Translations under genes and position numbers: made by a program
The notes under the pieces: generated by a model
The model's input: the letters and a program-made list of their open reading frames with translations, nothing else
Told to the model about the DNA's origin: nothing
Databases searched by the model: none
NCBI RefSeq assembly: GCF_036850765.1
Contig: NC_089494.1
Span: forward strand, 57,615,809 to 57,679,808
Direction of reading: 5' to 3'
Length of the DNA: 64,000 bases
Source: Saccopteryx bilineata
Taxonomy: Eukaryota > Chordata > Mammalia > Chiroptera > Emballonuridae
Shown here: positions 42,616 to 56,600 of the stretch, one piece after another
Layout: each line of letters opens with the position of its first letter
Numbering within the stretch: position 1 is the first letter of the stretch

Positions 42616-45600
42616 CTCTATCTCTCCCTCTCCTCTCTAAAAATGAATAAAAAAAATAAAAAATATTTAAAAAAAAGAAATGTGTGGAGATTAATGGAAA
42701 TAATTGAACAAAACAGGAAAGTGAAGAAGGGCACAGAAGGCACTGCAGGTTGGCATAATGGAGTTAAGAGGACTAAATGAATTAATGCTTGTAAAACGCC
42801 TACAATAGTGTCCGTCACATAGGAAGTGCCCAATACCCGTCAGCGACCATCCCCACCACTGCCACCACCACCACTATCATCGTCATAATAGAGATTTCAG
42901 AGTAAATTATGAGCATGCCTGTCAGCTCCAAAGCATAGAGCATAGTTATCAGAATCATGTTGGCCTGGGTTAGCCCTCTAGCTTCTCCAATTACTTGATA
43001 TGTAACATAGACCAGCTACTTGACCACTTTGAGCTTTGGTTTCCCTGTATATAATAATCCTTATTTGGTACTATTATAAAAATGTACAGAAAACCATATA
43101 CAGGGGAGGGCAAAAGTAGGCTAATAATAATATAACAAAATAAATAACACAATAATTAATACATAATTATACAAGAATAAACGGTTTCAAAAAAAAAAGA
43201 ATAAACGGTTTCATGGTCTCACAACTGTAAACCTACTTTTGCCCACCCCTGTATGTAAAGTGTTCAGCTCAGTCCCAGGCCCAAAATAAGCACCCAGTAA
43301 AACATAGTTACTATGATTGAAGTAGAAAGCAGAGGACTGAACGTTGATCATCCCGCAACTAAGTCTGGCCAGAGGAGAATCCCAGGGAAGTAGAGGAGGA
43401 GCAGTCAGAGAAGAAGAAAATGTCATGATGATGTTGAAGGGAGGAGGCTCATCAGAGCACATCCTGCAGGCCCGGCCCGAGGATGAGGTCTGAGAACACA
43501 GCAGAACTCAGAAGGCCTCCTGCTACCAAGAATGCTTCCTTCCACAGAGCAAAAGAGACAGAAGTCCCACTAGGGGAGAGAACACAGAGTCTACGGGCAG
43601 AGAGCCGGATGAGCGGAGTGGGAAAAACGGAAGCCGTTCCCAAGAGAGAAGGGAATAACTACGCACTGACTCCTGCAGGAGAACAGAACGCGGGCGGAGG
43701 ACGCAGGCGGAGCCGTCAGTGGAGCAGGATCACCCGCGAGACTGGAGAGAGGGCGCGGGGACGGGCCACAGCTGCACCCAGGGAAACAAACGCGTCCTTC
43801 CACCCACCAGGGCCTGCTCGGCATCAAGGCCAATGTGGGTGCGTTTCAGTCAGAAGAACAGACTTTGTCCCCAGGGAGGGTCTCAAGCTTTCCTGCACTG
43901 CAGATGGCCAGGTTAACACCCCAGCGCACGTGAGGCCGCAGAAGTCAGAGGAGAAGCTGCAGTGCCCAGAGCGCTGCTGAGGCGGCCCTGCAGACTTCCC
44001 CAACCCAGAGTTAAGAAAAGTGTAATGTGCCTGACCGGGCGGTGGTGCAGTGGATAGAGCATCAGACTGGGAAGCAGAGGACCCAGGTTCGAGACCCCGA
44101 GGTTGCTGGCTTGAGCGCAGGCTCATTTGGTTTGAGCAAAAGCCCACCAGCTTGAACCCAAGGTCGCTGGCCCCAGCAAGGGGTTGCTCGGTCTGCTGAA
44201 GGCCCGCAGTCAAGGCGCAGTTGAGAGGGCAATGAACAGCTAAGGTGATGCAACATGCAATAAAAAGCTAATGATTGATGCTTCTCATCTCTCCGTTCCT
44301 GTCTATCCCTCTCTCTGACTCACTGTCTCTGTAAAAAATAAATAAATAAATAAAAATTAAAAAAAAAAAAGTGTAACGTCTGTGTGTTTGGTGAATATAT
44401 TCAAGCAAAACTCTGTTTTTAATGGAATGTCAGCTGGACATGCTTTATGAATACAACATCCCTCTTAAAATCATATTTTCACATAAATATTGAATTTTGT
44501 CAAAGATTAATAAAAATACTGCAGACTTTGAGTTCCTATATGCATACAGCCAAAAAAAAAAGTTTGTGTTCTTTTTTTTTTTTGTGGAGGGGGCCAACAC
44601 CGATTGCCAAATTTTAATTGTTCTAAATGAGGACATAAAAAAAAAATCTAACACCTACTTTCACCATAATTTTATAAAAGAAAAAAAGTCATATAAAAAA
44701 AGGTTAGGTCCAATACCATCCCAAAATAATTTTTAAAATTGAATCAGTTTACCCTGATTATATGTGATCTGTGTTATCCTTGTTTTTCTCATGTTGAAGG
44801 TCCCATGGAAATTGGTGGAACGGACACGGCCTGTGGACCCTGTCTGGACCCGCACGCTCAGGCTAAACGCGGGAAGGAGAAGTCTGTGGAGACTTAGAAC
44901 TGAGAGATGGCAGAGTGCGGGAACCATGTATCGGCTCCGAGCACTTAATAACTGATCCACCCCGGAGAGCTTCTAACAGGTAATTGTAGCTACAGTATAT
45001 AGTTTTGCCATTTACTGCAAGCAATGCGGTGCGCAGGGGAGAGGGAGCGATGGGGTGGAGAGTCGAGGAGTGAGGGCGAGGGTGGTCCCAAGGCAGCACT
45101 CCCTGCCATGATTGTCCCCCGGGTCCAGGGAGTGGGGAGGCTGACAAAGCCAGAAGGGAACTAACTGGTAAGGAGATGAGGTGAGGAGGCTGAAAAGGGT
45201 GAAAGTCAGGATCTGGGGTATAAAAATCAGAAAAAAAAAAAAAAAAGAGTTGAGGCAATTAGGGCGCTGGAGAGGTGAAAGGTGCAACTCGCACAATTCC
45301 CTGCTTTGTTTCTGTTTCCTGGCTCAGTCTGAGAAGGCCGCACTGGGCCGGGACTAACCTTCTGCACACCTGTCCATTTCTTCGGAGTCCTGTAACCAGG
45401 CTGCCACTTTGCTCGGGCCGGTGGTGCAGGTGGCGGGGAGGCTGCTGCTGCACGGCAAAGGGGGCTGCCAGGGGCAGCTGTTCGGTTGCACCTACAATAA
45501 ACAAGAAATGAAGTAAGGCAGAAATGGTATATTTAAGTGACTTAAAAAAAATACAAGTTTTCTCAAAGCAACATTAAACAAGAAAGGAAGAAAGGGCACA

Positions 45601-48600
45601 ATGAAAATAGGAAAGACGCCTCTTGGCTGAACGTGACGTGTGCTCAGTGAAGCCAAAATTCATAAACACTCACAACACTCTCATTAAGCTGCCATCTCCA
45701 GTATACAACGAAGGAGAGAACATTCAAGTATGTTATATCTCATGCTCACAAGGACCTGCCAACTCAAATTCCCGAGAATTTTAAATTACTCAGTAAACTG
45801 GAGTTGATAAAGTGTCCTTACTGCCGGCTCATGATTGAAGCTGTGCCTTACAAAAGCTCTCTAGACCCTTATGATCAGCTCAAGGGTTTTTGGTAGCCAC
45901 TCATGATTCCTCAATACTGTACATTATCCACCAGCACAGAACCCTGTAAATGCTTTGAATGTGTACTGAAAATTAGTTTATAAAAAAAGCAGTTGTGGCA
46001 AGTTATTATTTAAAGTTGATAGACTTTCCACTGAAGGCATTTTATGGAAAATAAATTAAAGTTATATGAACTATGTAGATACTACAGTGGGTACAGTAAA
46101 TGCTCAATGACAAAAAAACAGCAGAAACTTATTTTCCTAAAAAGCTGAAACAACTTTCAAACTCTATATTTGACTTTAATTTTCAATTACAACTGGCTGT
46201 GTCTCTAAATCACTATGAAGTGAAGGATGCAGATACTTAGTGAACCCAGACTTACTTATTACCCACACAGGGCAACAGACCAATTTACAGGAGTCTCATA
46301 ATTTGATATCTAGAATGCAAGCAAAGTGATCAAAAGCTCTCCTCAGACTTTATTGCACTTTGATAAATGTACTGGGAATTTCTCACTGAGTTAGATTTTG
46401 GAGTATGGCATTCATAACCAGAGCAATACATCTGTTATACAAACCAGAGTTGCAGAGCTTTCTTATTCCAAGGCAACCAGTGGGGAGGATTTGGTTTCAG
46501 CTCTTCATTCTTGGATATCACCCAAGTTATTCAATAAATAACAAAAGAGATGAAAATAATATATCTTTTATCAACACTCTGTGCCAAAGACTCAGGCAGA
46601 AGCTGGCATGATCAGAGGATTAAACATTTATATTTTTAAAAAATCCACATGGGATACATTGCTTGTTTAACTTGGACTAACTCCAGGATTCATGCTATTC
46701 TGTGCTAAGAAGGCAGGAGGCCCAGAGAAACTTGGGGACTATCTGAAACACCTTGTGTTGGCTTTTTTTTGTGTGTGTGACAGAGACAGAGAGAGAGATA
46801 GAGAGAGGGACAGATAGGGACAGATAGGAAAGGAGAGAGATGAGAAGCATCAATTATTCGTTGCAGCACCTTAGCTGTTCACTGTGCTCAAACCAGATGA
46901 GTCTGCGCTCAAGCCGGCGACCTCAGGGTTTCAAACCTGGGTCCTCTGCATCCCAGTCTAATGTGCTATCCACTGGGCCACCACCTGGTCAGGCTGAAAC
47001 ACCTTGTGTTGGGTCATTCAATATGTCCTCTATTTCCTAACCCCCTGATTTCCTGGTTTGTTCCCCTTCATTCAGAACTGGTGAGTATTAGGGTTAACCT
47101 AACACCCTGTTCCTAGGACTGATTAAACAGTCCTTGGCAATGTTACAACCACAAAGGTTTGAGAGCCTTATGAAATACAACTAATGGGATTAACAAAAAT
47201 TACTTGAGTAATTTCCCCTGAAATAACAAAAACTAAATACAGTAGTTACTGCTATAATATATAATATATTGATATAAAAAATAGTTATTCCATGAGGTTT
47301 CTCAATGCTTTGCAAAGAAAGCTTGGATACACAAATTATCCTTATATAAAAAAAATAAAGAGGAATCTTCACTGAAATATCCTTGAACCCAACTCCTTAT
47401 GGCAGCCAATTATTCATAGATGTCTCTGTTCTCAATGTCAGGTGCCAAGTGGGAAGCTGGAGCACCCCTGGGCAGGGCACTCTGACTGTGGTTCGGAAAA
47501 GTTAATTATTGAATCAAAGGTAGAAACAGCTGTTTCCTTGCCTGTGATCTTAACCTTGACTTTTAACAGGCAACACGTCTAGTTTTACAGCAACATAGAA
47601 AATGAGCTCTAGTCCAAAGAACAACTTCAGTCCCCCCTTAATCTGGTAATCAATCTAATGGAAAGGGCATGGATTTGGAAACAGAGATGAGGATTCAGAT
47701 CCTGGCTCAGCTGTTTAATGGTTATATAACTTCTGGAAAAACTCTTTCCTGTTAGCTATATTAAAGACTAGAGATGAATACATGTTGAATGCTTAACACA
47801 CTGCCTCACTAGTGGGCTACTCAAATGGGCTATGGCTCATATTACTGGCACATTCTCTAGCCCATCGGCATTAACTTCATGGGGATATTCACTGGTCTCT
47901 CCATAGGTCATGTATATATTACATCTCAAAGCCAAAAAGCAAGTTTCATTTTCAAAACTCTGTAGTCTTCTTATGACCATCTAAGAAGACCTCCATTTCT
48001 AGTGCTAATTAACCAAATGTTCACTCTACTTTCCAATATTCTTAAAAAGCCATGCAAAATTAGCATGTAGTCCATTCATAAGAAGGAAAAGCAACTGTTA
48101 ATTCTCTTGGTGATCCAACATAGCCACCTAATCCATACTGACTAACTTTGATGATAAATGTTGCTACTGTTTTCTGAGGGTTAGTTTACTAAGAAAACCT
48201 TATTTTTCTGGTTGGTCAAATGAAACTCAGTTATGTGTCTGCATAATTTTCCAAGCAATTTCTGGGCTGATGATTATTATTTTGTGTGTGTATGTGTAAG
48301 AGAAAGAGAAAGAGAGAGAGAGAGAAAAAAAAATAGGGACAGACAGACAGGAAGGGAAAGAAATGAGAAGCATCAATTCTTTATTGTGGTGCCTTAGTTG
48401 TTCATTGACTGCTTTCTCTTATGTGTCTTGACTGGGGGGCTACAGCGGAGTGAGTGATCCCTTGCTCAAGCCAGGTACTTTGGGCTCAAACCAGTGACCT
48501 TGGGATTCAAGTTGGCAACCGCTGGGCTCAAGCCAGTGACCATGGGGTCATGTGTTTGATCTCATGCTCAAGGCAGTGACCCAGTGCTCAAGCTAGTGAG

Positions 48601-50604
48601 CCCGCACTCAAGCCAGCAACATCGGGGTTTTGAACCTGGGTCCTCCACATTCTATCTGATGCTCTATCCACTGTGTCACCGCCTGGTCAGGTGATTTCTG
48701 GGCTGACTTTTGTATAACAAAGACACACCTTTCCATCCACAACAGAAACAGTAGCAGCTGGTGAGGATTCAGCCGTGGAAGTTGAAGGAAATATGTGAAA
48801 ACTAGCATCTCTTGGTGACCTGACAATTTCATTCTGCCGATACAGTCGATGATGGCGCAGTCTGGACACCCATGCATCAAACCAGTCCTGAGATTTCACC
48901 TAAAGCAAATAACAAGAAGAGAAAATAATGGTGAAACCAGTATTCTATTTCTCATTGATATAGGTAAGTGATTTCCCCTGATAATGGCAGAGAAACTGTT
49001 GAAAAGCAACTTTACCTTCAAATGATAGATGTGCTCTTCCGTGTCGAGGTCTATTCTCCGAGCCTTCTTTTTGATGGACATGACCGAGAGACCGACATCG
49101 ATGCTTCCATGGACTTTCCCTTTTTGAATCTGAAATCAAAAGACTAGTAAATTGCCCGGATGGATATATGATTTGATGTGTTTCTGTACTGAAGTGGGCT
49201 GAATGTAATCTTTCACTTATCTACGGGAAATGGAATACCACATTTCCTTTACAAACTGAAAATGGTAAAGGTTCTGAGGTTCAGGTCCTCAACTTGAGAA
49301 CAGGTGAAGATGCCATGACTTCACACCAGTTTCAGCAAGCAAGACTATTCATCTCTTATTCCTGTTTTTGGCATAACATATCATGTCAATTTTTCACAAT
49401 TCTAAATTGCATAGCTTATATCCCCCAAACGGTATCTTTAATGGTTCCTAAAATTACGATCAATCTTTGACCTACAACCCAGAACATCCCCGAGCAATCA
49501 GCTAGAAGACAGCTGCTGCGCAGAACCGGGCAGCTGGGACCAGAGAGCGCAGAGCAGCCAGCTCTTCCTTCTGGCTGCTCTCTGTGGTCAAGGACACAGG
49601 AGTGATTCAGTGGAAGAGGAGAACAAAACTGAACTCTGTTATTTCCCTTACACCTGCTAGGGAGGGCATTTTCCAGTTTTGCATGCAAACAACTCTTTTT
49701 TACTTAAAAAAAAAATAAATTGGAATAATTTTAGTCAGCTGGCATTCCCAAGACAAAAGAACATATGATATGAAATGGAAACGAAGTTCATAAGAGGTGT
49801 TAAAGGACATAAACAAGAACAACAATGGCTTTAAATCTCAAAAAAGCACATAAAGCACAGTGTATTAGGATGCAGAAAAAAAGCCTATTTGGGGTTTCCC
49901 TTCAAAACAGAAAGGGTGATTTTTATTAGTATGTCACTTTCAGGTGTAAGCTTGTTTTGAACAACAGACATCACAACAGCTAAATTAAATCTTCATGCAC
50001 CAGTCTGAGATTTTATGCTAGCTTGAGCTGAAGCATAAAACACACCTTCCATGCAGCATGGAAGTTTGGGAGACTGTTAAATATTACAGGCACAGAAATG
50101 ACTGAGGCTGGTAACTACGGCACAAGGCTAGTACAGCTGTGGTGTGGAGTCACTTCAAGCAAAATTCCAAGTCAATCTTTGCAACATGCCTTCTGTGCTA
50201 CTTACATCAAGTGGTGCTTTTGAATACTTTAACATTCCATTATCCAGGACAAAAAAACGCTGCAAGAACCAAACAACCCCCAGTTACTGTATTTTGAATT
50301 ATACAAGACATTTGCAAGTGTGGGTTAACGTTGCTTGGCAGTTAGCAATCAATACGTTCATCACTTTCATGTATTTGGATTCAGTGCGCCTGACCACAGT
50401 CAGACACCTGAAATGGTCACAAAATCTGAGCTCAAGTTCTGTATTATTTACCCTACTCAGGTTTTACACATGACCCAATGGAGATGAAATCCTCTCACCA
50501 TGGTTTTTCTTAATGGGGGTGGGGTGTGAGGGGAGTGTGAATATTAGACTGTGCAGCTAAGACTTTCTGAATGAATCAAATGGTATTTGTTTTTTTAATT
50601 GACT

Positions 50605-50635
<31 letters not shown>

Positions 50636-53600
50636 TCAATTTGCTGTTCCACTTAACTGTACATTCATTGGTTGCTTCTTGTATGTGCCCTGATTGGAGA
50701 AGTGGAGATCAAATCCACAGACCAGGCATGTGCGGATGGGGCTCCAACCAACTGAGCTATCTGGCCAGGGCCACATTCTTTTTTTTTAAATTTATTTATT
50801 TATTTATTTATTTTTTACAGAGATAGTGAGTCAGAGAGAGGGATAGACAGGGACAGACAGACAGGAACAGAGAGAGATGAGAAGCATCAATCATTAGTTT
50901 TTCGTTGCGCGTTGCAACACCTTAGTTGTTCATTGATTGCTTTTTCATATGTGCCTTGACCGCAGGCCTTCAGCAGACTGAGTAAGCCCTTGCTGGAACC
51001 AGTGACCTTGGGTTCAAGCTGGTGGGCTTTTTGCTCAAACCAGATGAGCCCGCGCTCAAGCTGGCAACGGGGTCTCGAACCTGGGTCCTCTGCATCCCAG
51101 TCCGATGCTTTATCCACTGCGCCACCGCCTGGTCAGGGCCACATTCTTTTTTTAAAAAAGTGGGAAATAAGCATAACCTGAACTAGGTCACAGAGATTTT
51201 GTGAGGAGCTTGAAAATTTCTCACCCTGGAGGTAAATGTCTGCATCTCCCTGGATACCATGGATAGTTCCTGAAAATGCTCCTGTCTGTTACAGAAGCCA
51301 GTGGACCGGATCTCTGATTAATTATCTGAAAAGTTTAGCAATATGCTTAGCAATATGCTTGCATCTCAACTTAGCAAATGAATTTTTCTATCAGTAAGAG
51401 GGAAAGAAATGATTTCTGAACTACATTAAGGTTTTAAAATGAGAGAGAAAAAAAGAGCAAGAGAGAAATATTTTCAGCAATTTTTGGTCTCCTTCAAGAT
51501 CCTCCTGGGACAGTTCAAATGAATGTAGTTTTGTTCTACAAACATACTCAGGAACTCTCTGCTGTCGGTTTCCTTTCCATGGGCAACTGACAAAAGAACA
51601 AACAGCCCCCAGGACCCAATCAGAAAATGGGTCCAGTGCCCTCCTCTAGTCTCTACAGATGCAGAAAGTCTTTCTGTTGCCAGAAAATTATTATGCTAGG
51701 AAGTTTTTATGTGATTCAGGAACTCTTAGCTGCTGAGGTAGCAGGAAGTGAGGCTTAGGGACACCCTGCACAGAACTCACAGAAGGCGATTAAGATCCCT
51801 TTGTTACAGGTTCTGGGGAGCAAAAAGTAAACACCAGAAGAAAAGAAATTTTTACAGCTAAAAAACCCTTAATTTCTCAATTCCCATAATTGAGGCAATC
51901 AAACGGGGTGATGCGTAATACATAGCTGATGGCACTAGAGACCAGAGAAAGGGGAATGCTGGAAGAACCCCCCACTATTTATGCAGCAAAATATTCAAAG
52001 ACATGGTCCAGAGAGAGTTGCTGTTGAACCACAGCCAGTTTTGTGGAAAAATGGACTGAGAGTGCTAAAGTCTGCAGTTAAAATCAAATTTGCTTCTTTG
52101 ACTATTTTTTCCCTATTTTTCCATTTCTAATCTATTAAAGAATTTTAGCAGGAATAACTTAAAGGATGGTCACATGGAAAGAGATAGCAAGACCACTGGT
52201 TAGAAAAACTGCAAAGTGGTAACGCCAGAACGAAAGGCAAAAAGAGATTCCAGGAAGGAGTATGGCCAGCTGGCCAAAATCCAAGGAAGAACAAGGATGG
52301 AGAGAGATGCCTGGCAATGGGGTGATATTCGGGGTTCAGGGGACACTGTCAAGGGTTCTGGCAAGTGAGAAGGAACAGTAGCTGGAAGCCTCTTTGACCT
52401 CTATCTATTCCACCCTCAGAGGCAGAGGATTGGGCAACATTCTCATTGATTAATTTTTAAGTCTTTCCCTTAAAGTGCAGAAAAGTATAGTTCCTCAAGG
52501 ATGTTATATAAACTCCCTGTTTTGGGCTGATGGGCAGCCACCACATGGCCACTTGGGCAATAAATCTGTTTGTCCTGATGAAATCCATTGGCAGATGTGG
52601 CAAGATGAACCTGTTCATCCAGTGATTTCAAGAGAAGATGCTGGTGGTCTATCAAAGGGCTGACACTGAAAATGGAGAACATCTTCCTCTCCTCGGTTTA
52701 CAGAACTTTTGCTGCTCAGGTCAGTGCAACAATGAAGTACAAAATATTTCTCCACAATTAAAACTGGAAGATGGGAAAAATATGTGGAGTAGGTAACAGA
52801 AGAATAAAGCACATAGTTTAAAGCGGTGACTAGCCACCCTGATGCTGTATGAAGATTATACAGTGTCTACAGCATCAGGGTGGTTAACTCTTTCGCAGAC
52901 CTGCATGAGATTTCTGGTGGACAGTCACTGGTTTGCGAGCGGGCTGTTGAAATCCACTGGTTTAAAGAGTAATAACCAGTGGGTCCAGTGTCTTCCTCTC
53001 ATCCAAGATCAGTAAATTTCCACCTTTAGTTTGCACTGGTAATAATAATTCTAGAAAGTTATCCCAATTAATTAAATAGAAATGCATGTACATCAATGTT
53101 CATCACAACACCATGACAGCAGAAAATTAAACATATCCTACATGTTCAGCAATAGGAAATTGGCTCAATAACGGTGGATAATTGGTTCAATTAATCCATC
53201 CAGTGGAATACATGCATGTGTTTTTAAAAATCTCATATTCAGAAGAATATTTACTAAGAACATATTCATATTAAGTCAAGTGACAAAAAAAGAGTAGGCT
53301 ATAAAATGTACAAACTGGATTTTAAACATAAAAATAATTTATTTTAAAAATAAAATCTTCTCCCTGCATACAGAAATTGCAAATCTCAGACTTAAACGGT
53401 ATAATACATTGCATATAGCCTAAATGGTTAAAATAAGTCTTTGAAAATTAGTTTTACACACACACCAGATGACATCAAATAAGATCCTTTGTTTACAAAG
53501 ATGATCTAAAGATGAATACAACGAAACATTACCTTGTGCCAGCCTTTTAAAGGCCACTTTCTTTTCTTCAGCATAAAGCCTTCATGTTTGTCTGGTCTCT

Positions 53601-56600
53601 GGACATTGGTTTGGCCTATTTTCAGGCCTTCTATAATTTCCCAGCTGTCAGCTTCCTGAGAGAAAAGAAGAAAAACCACATGTTTCTTGGTGCTTGAAGA
53701 CATACCTAAAACAAATTCTTAAGTAGAAGCTGTTTTTGAAGTAGCACAGAACCAACCAGAAATATGAACAACATTCTGGAGCGAATTATAACCACAGAGC
53801 CAGCAAAGTATTTGTAACAGGTTCAGGCGAGCTTCCAGGTAGACCTGCATGTCTGTGGGTCCATCAGACACCAGACGGAGGCTGGCAGAATGAAATTTCA
53901 ATTGCCTGTACTCAGAAGGCTTAAAATGCATTCTTTTCCCAGACAATTACCCTGTGGGCAATGCAGGCACTTTAAACTTTTGAAGTAAGACAGTTTTGAC
54001 GACAAACGTTCAATTAGTGTGTGTATACCCAGCTTTCTGTGTAGAGACAGAAAGGCTGCAGCGTGTAACTGGCTCGTAACCTATTAAGCTGAAGAGCAGA
54101 GCTGTGGGCACCTGTTTCTCCTCAGTAAGGCTGCGTGCATTTCAGAGTGCACATAAAACCGTCTGCTCGCCACACATACACCACATCCATGCTATTGAAA
54201 ACACACATCCTGAGAGGCACACACCCTTGGGAGTTTGTGGAGAAAGCATGAGGACCGCATGGCCAGATATCTGAGATGCTAGAGTTCATAATATCATCCT
54301 CCTCTGTTAAAAAAAAAAATGGACAAGGCCCTGGCCGGTTGGCTCAGCGGTAGAGCGTCGGCCTGGTGTGCGGGGGACCCGGGTTCGATTCCCGGCCAGG
54401 GCACATAGGAGAAGCGCCCATTTGCTTCTCCATCCCCCCCTCCTTCCTCTCTGTCTCTCTCTTCCCCTCCCGTAGCCAAGGCTCCATTGGAGCAAAGATG
54501 GCCCCGGCGCTGGGGATGGCTCCTTGGCCTCTGCCCCAGGCGCTAGAGTGGCTCTGGTCGCGGCAGAGCGACGCCCCGGGAGGGGCAGAGCATCGCCCCC
54601 TGGTGGGCAGAGCTTTGCCCTGGTGGGCGTGCCGGGTGGATCCTGGTCGGGTGCATGTGGGAGTCTGTCTGACTGTCTCTCCCCGTTTTCAGCTTCAGAA
54701 AAATACAAAAAAAAAAAAAGAAAAAAAAAAAAAGGACAAAATCATAGTTTCCTCCTTCATAAGACATACAGTGTGTCCGTAAAGTCATGGTGCACTTTTG
54801 ACTGGTCACAGAAAAGCAACTAAAGATGATAGAAATGTGAAATCTGCACCAAATAAAAGGAAAACTCTCCCAGTTTCATACCTATTCAGTGCAGTTCGAT
54901 GTGGGCTCACGCACAGATTTCTTAGGGCTCCTTAGGTAGCTATCCCGTATAGCCTCTACAGACTCGTCACTGACTGATGGCCTACCAGAACGGGGTTTCT
55001 CCACCAAACTGCCGGTTTCCTTCAACTGCTTATCCCACCGAGTCATGTTATTCCTATGTGGTGGTGGCGCTTCGTTGTAAACGTGCCGATATTCACGTTG
55101 CACTTTGGTCACGGATTCGAATTTAGCGAGCCACAGAACACACTGAACTTTCTTCTGTACTGTCCACATCTCGCCTGGCATGGCCGTGGGCTGCTCTGCT
55201 GTATACACGGTGTTACGTCATCATCTGTGCATGTGCACATGCTGCCGCATCATCCTACAGAACCTGGGAGGGTTTTCCTTTTATTTGGTGCAGATTTCAC
55301 ATTTCTATTGTCTTTTGTTGCTTTCCTGTGACCGGTCAAAAGTGCACCATGACTTTACGGACACACTGTATTTTGTTTGTCTATCCTATATGGTGTTAGG
55401 CTAGCAGACACTCCTGGCTTCTGAAAAGCCCTCTAAAGCCAGCATCATGCTTCTATCTACCTAAGCCCAACACTACAACACACACACACATATCCCCAAA
55501 CCCCCAGGAAAACTAACCTGAGAACAATGTCATTCTTTCATCTTCTCTGTCATCTGAAAGTGCCTAACGAATGAATTACATACCTGACAGAAACACACCT
55601 ACCAATTTTTACTTGGCAACATTAAGAACACTTTAAAGGAAATACACATTACTAAAATGGTTTTTTTAAAAAAGAGAAGAATCTGTAAATTTTCCCTTAC
55701 ATAAGAAAACAACTCAAATAGTGATTTTTCTACTTGAAAACAATACTGTCAGAAATGGTGACAGATCTGGCCAACGCTGTTAATTAGACAAAATAATTTT
55801 TAAAAGAATGTTTCTGATGAGACCACTTCCAGCAGCATACCATATTTTGTGGACAACTGCAGGTGGCATTATCATCCAAGTACAAAGGGAAGTGCTTTTG
55901 CATTCTTACTTTTTAATAGTGAATTTCAATTCAAAAAGTGAATACATTTGTGAATAATGTTAGCATAATAGAAGTCAAAATCAGGTTCTTATACAAAGCA
56001 CAGTATCTTTGCCTTTCTACTCTCACTGAAAAAATAAATAAAAATAATGGATTTCTATTGATTTCTTTATAAGAGTTTAATATAATCAAGAAACTGAAAG
56101 ACTGAGTCTCCATATAGGTGTAAATATATTCATTAGCGCTCTCTCTGTTCTTAGAGAGGAATCAGCTGTACTTATGACAGCTCTATTTTCTGTAGCCCCC
56201 TCCACAGACAGCATCTCTAAAGAATAGCATTTTTATTATTGGCTAGATCTTTATCTTATTTTCAGGCTAGTGTTCATCTTTGATTTATTGCTTCTGTGTG
56301 TGTGTGTATGATAAATACACCAAATTACTTGTCAAAATGGAAAACATTTAATAGCCACAAATGTGTTTTGAATTTTTCTTATAGTTAAACTCAGAATGTA
56401 GTAACAGCTGGTCCCTGTAGAGCCATGGCTACTGATTTCTGTCATAGTCATCTTTTTCTTCTTTGGGAGTTTAACTGACGAGGAAACAAAAAGGAGTAAG
56501 ATAGAAAAGGCAAAAGTTAAACTGTATTTTGTAATTATAAATGAGGCAGCTCTAAACAAATACTTCCATCTGCTCTGATGCAGAATTACTAAACTCAGCC

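Larger units (their letters stand above)
39478..45358. other. OSBPL6 intron W6-W7
   Basis: Three SINEs, MIR relics, a MITE and the CpG-rich patch. 40204-42457 and 44364-45358 hold nothing I can name with confidence. Confidence 0.65.
45492..48728. other. OSBPL6 intron W5-W6
   Basis: Two long-type SINEs and a MIR relic; 45492-46760 and 47013-47650 show no recognised feature. Confidence 0.65.
50260..53532. other. OSBPL6 intron W2-W3
   Basis: Two adjoining SINEs, the 16-bp-arm hairpin and an old LINE relic. 51160-52830 is not recognised. Confidence 0.65.

Noticed and set aside
43483..43980. 165-codon forward frame, the longest in the window
   Set aside because: Low-complexity composition (many R, E, G), no domain recognised, lies in an OSBPL6 intron and is explained by GC richness.
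52888..52950. Possible piggyBac end (ttaactctttcgcagacc) after the hairpin
   Set aside because: No matching inverted end followed by TTAA was found nearby, so it stays a coincidence.
1523..54823. Recurring 60-150-codon frames with similar proteins (for example at 2160-2519, 6329-6736, 9371-9805, 33861-34307, 54307-54708)
   Set aside because: All lie in Rhin-1-like SINE copies read in either direction; the shared peptides come from the shared repeat, not a gene family.
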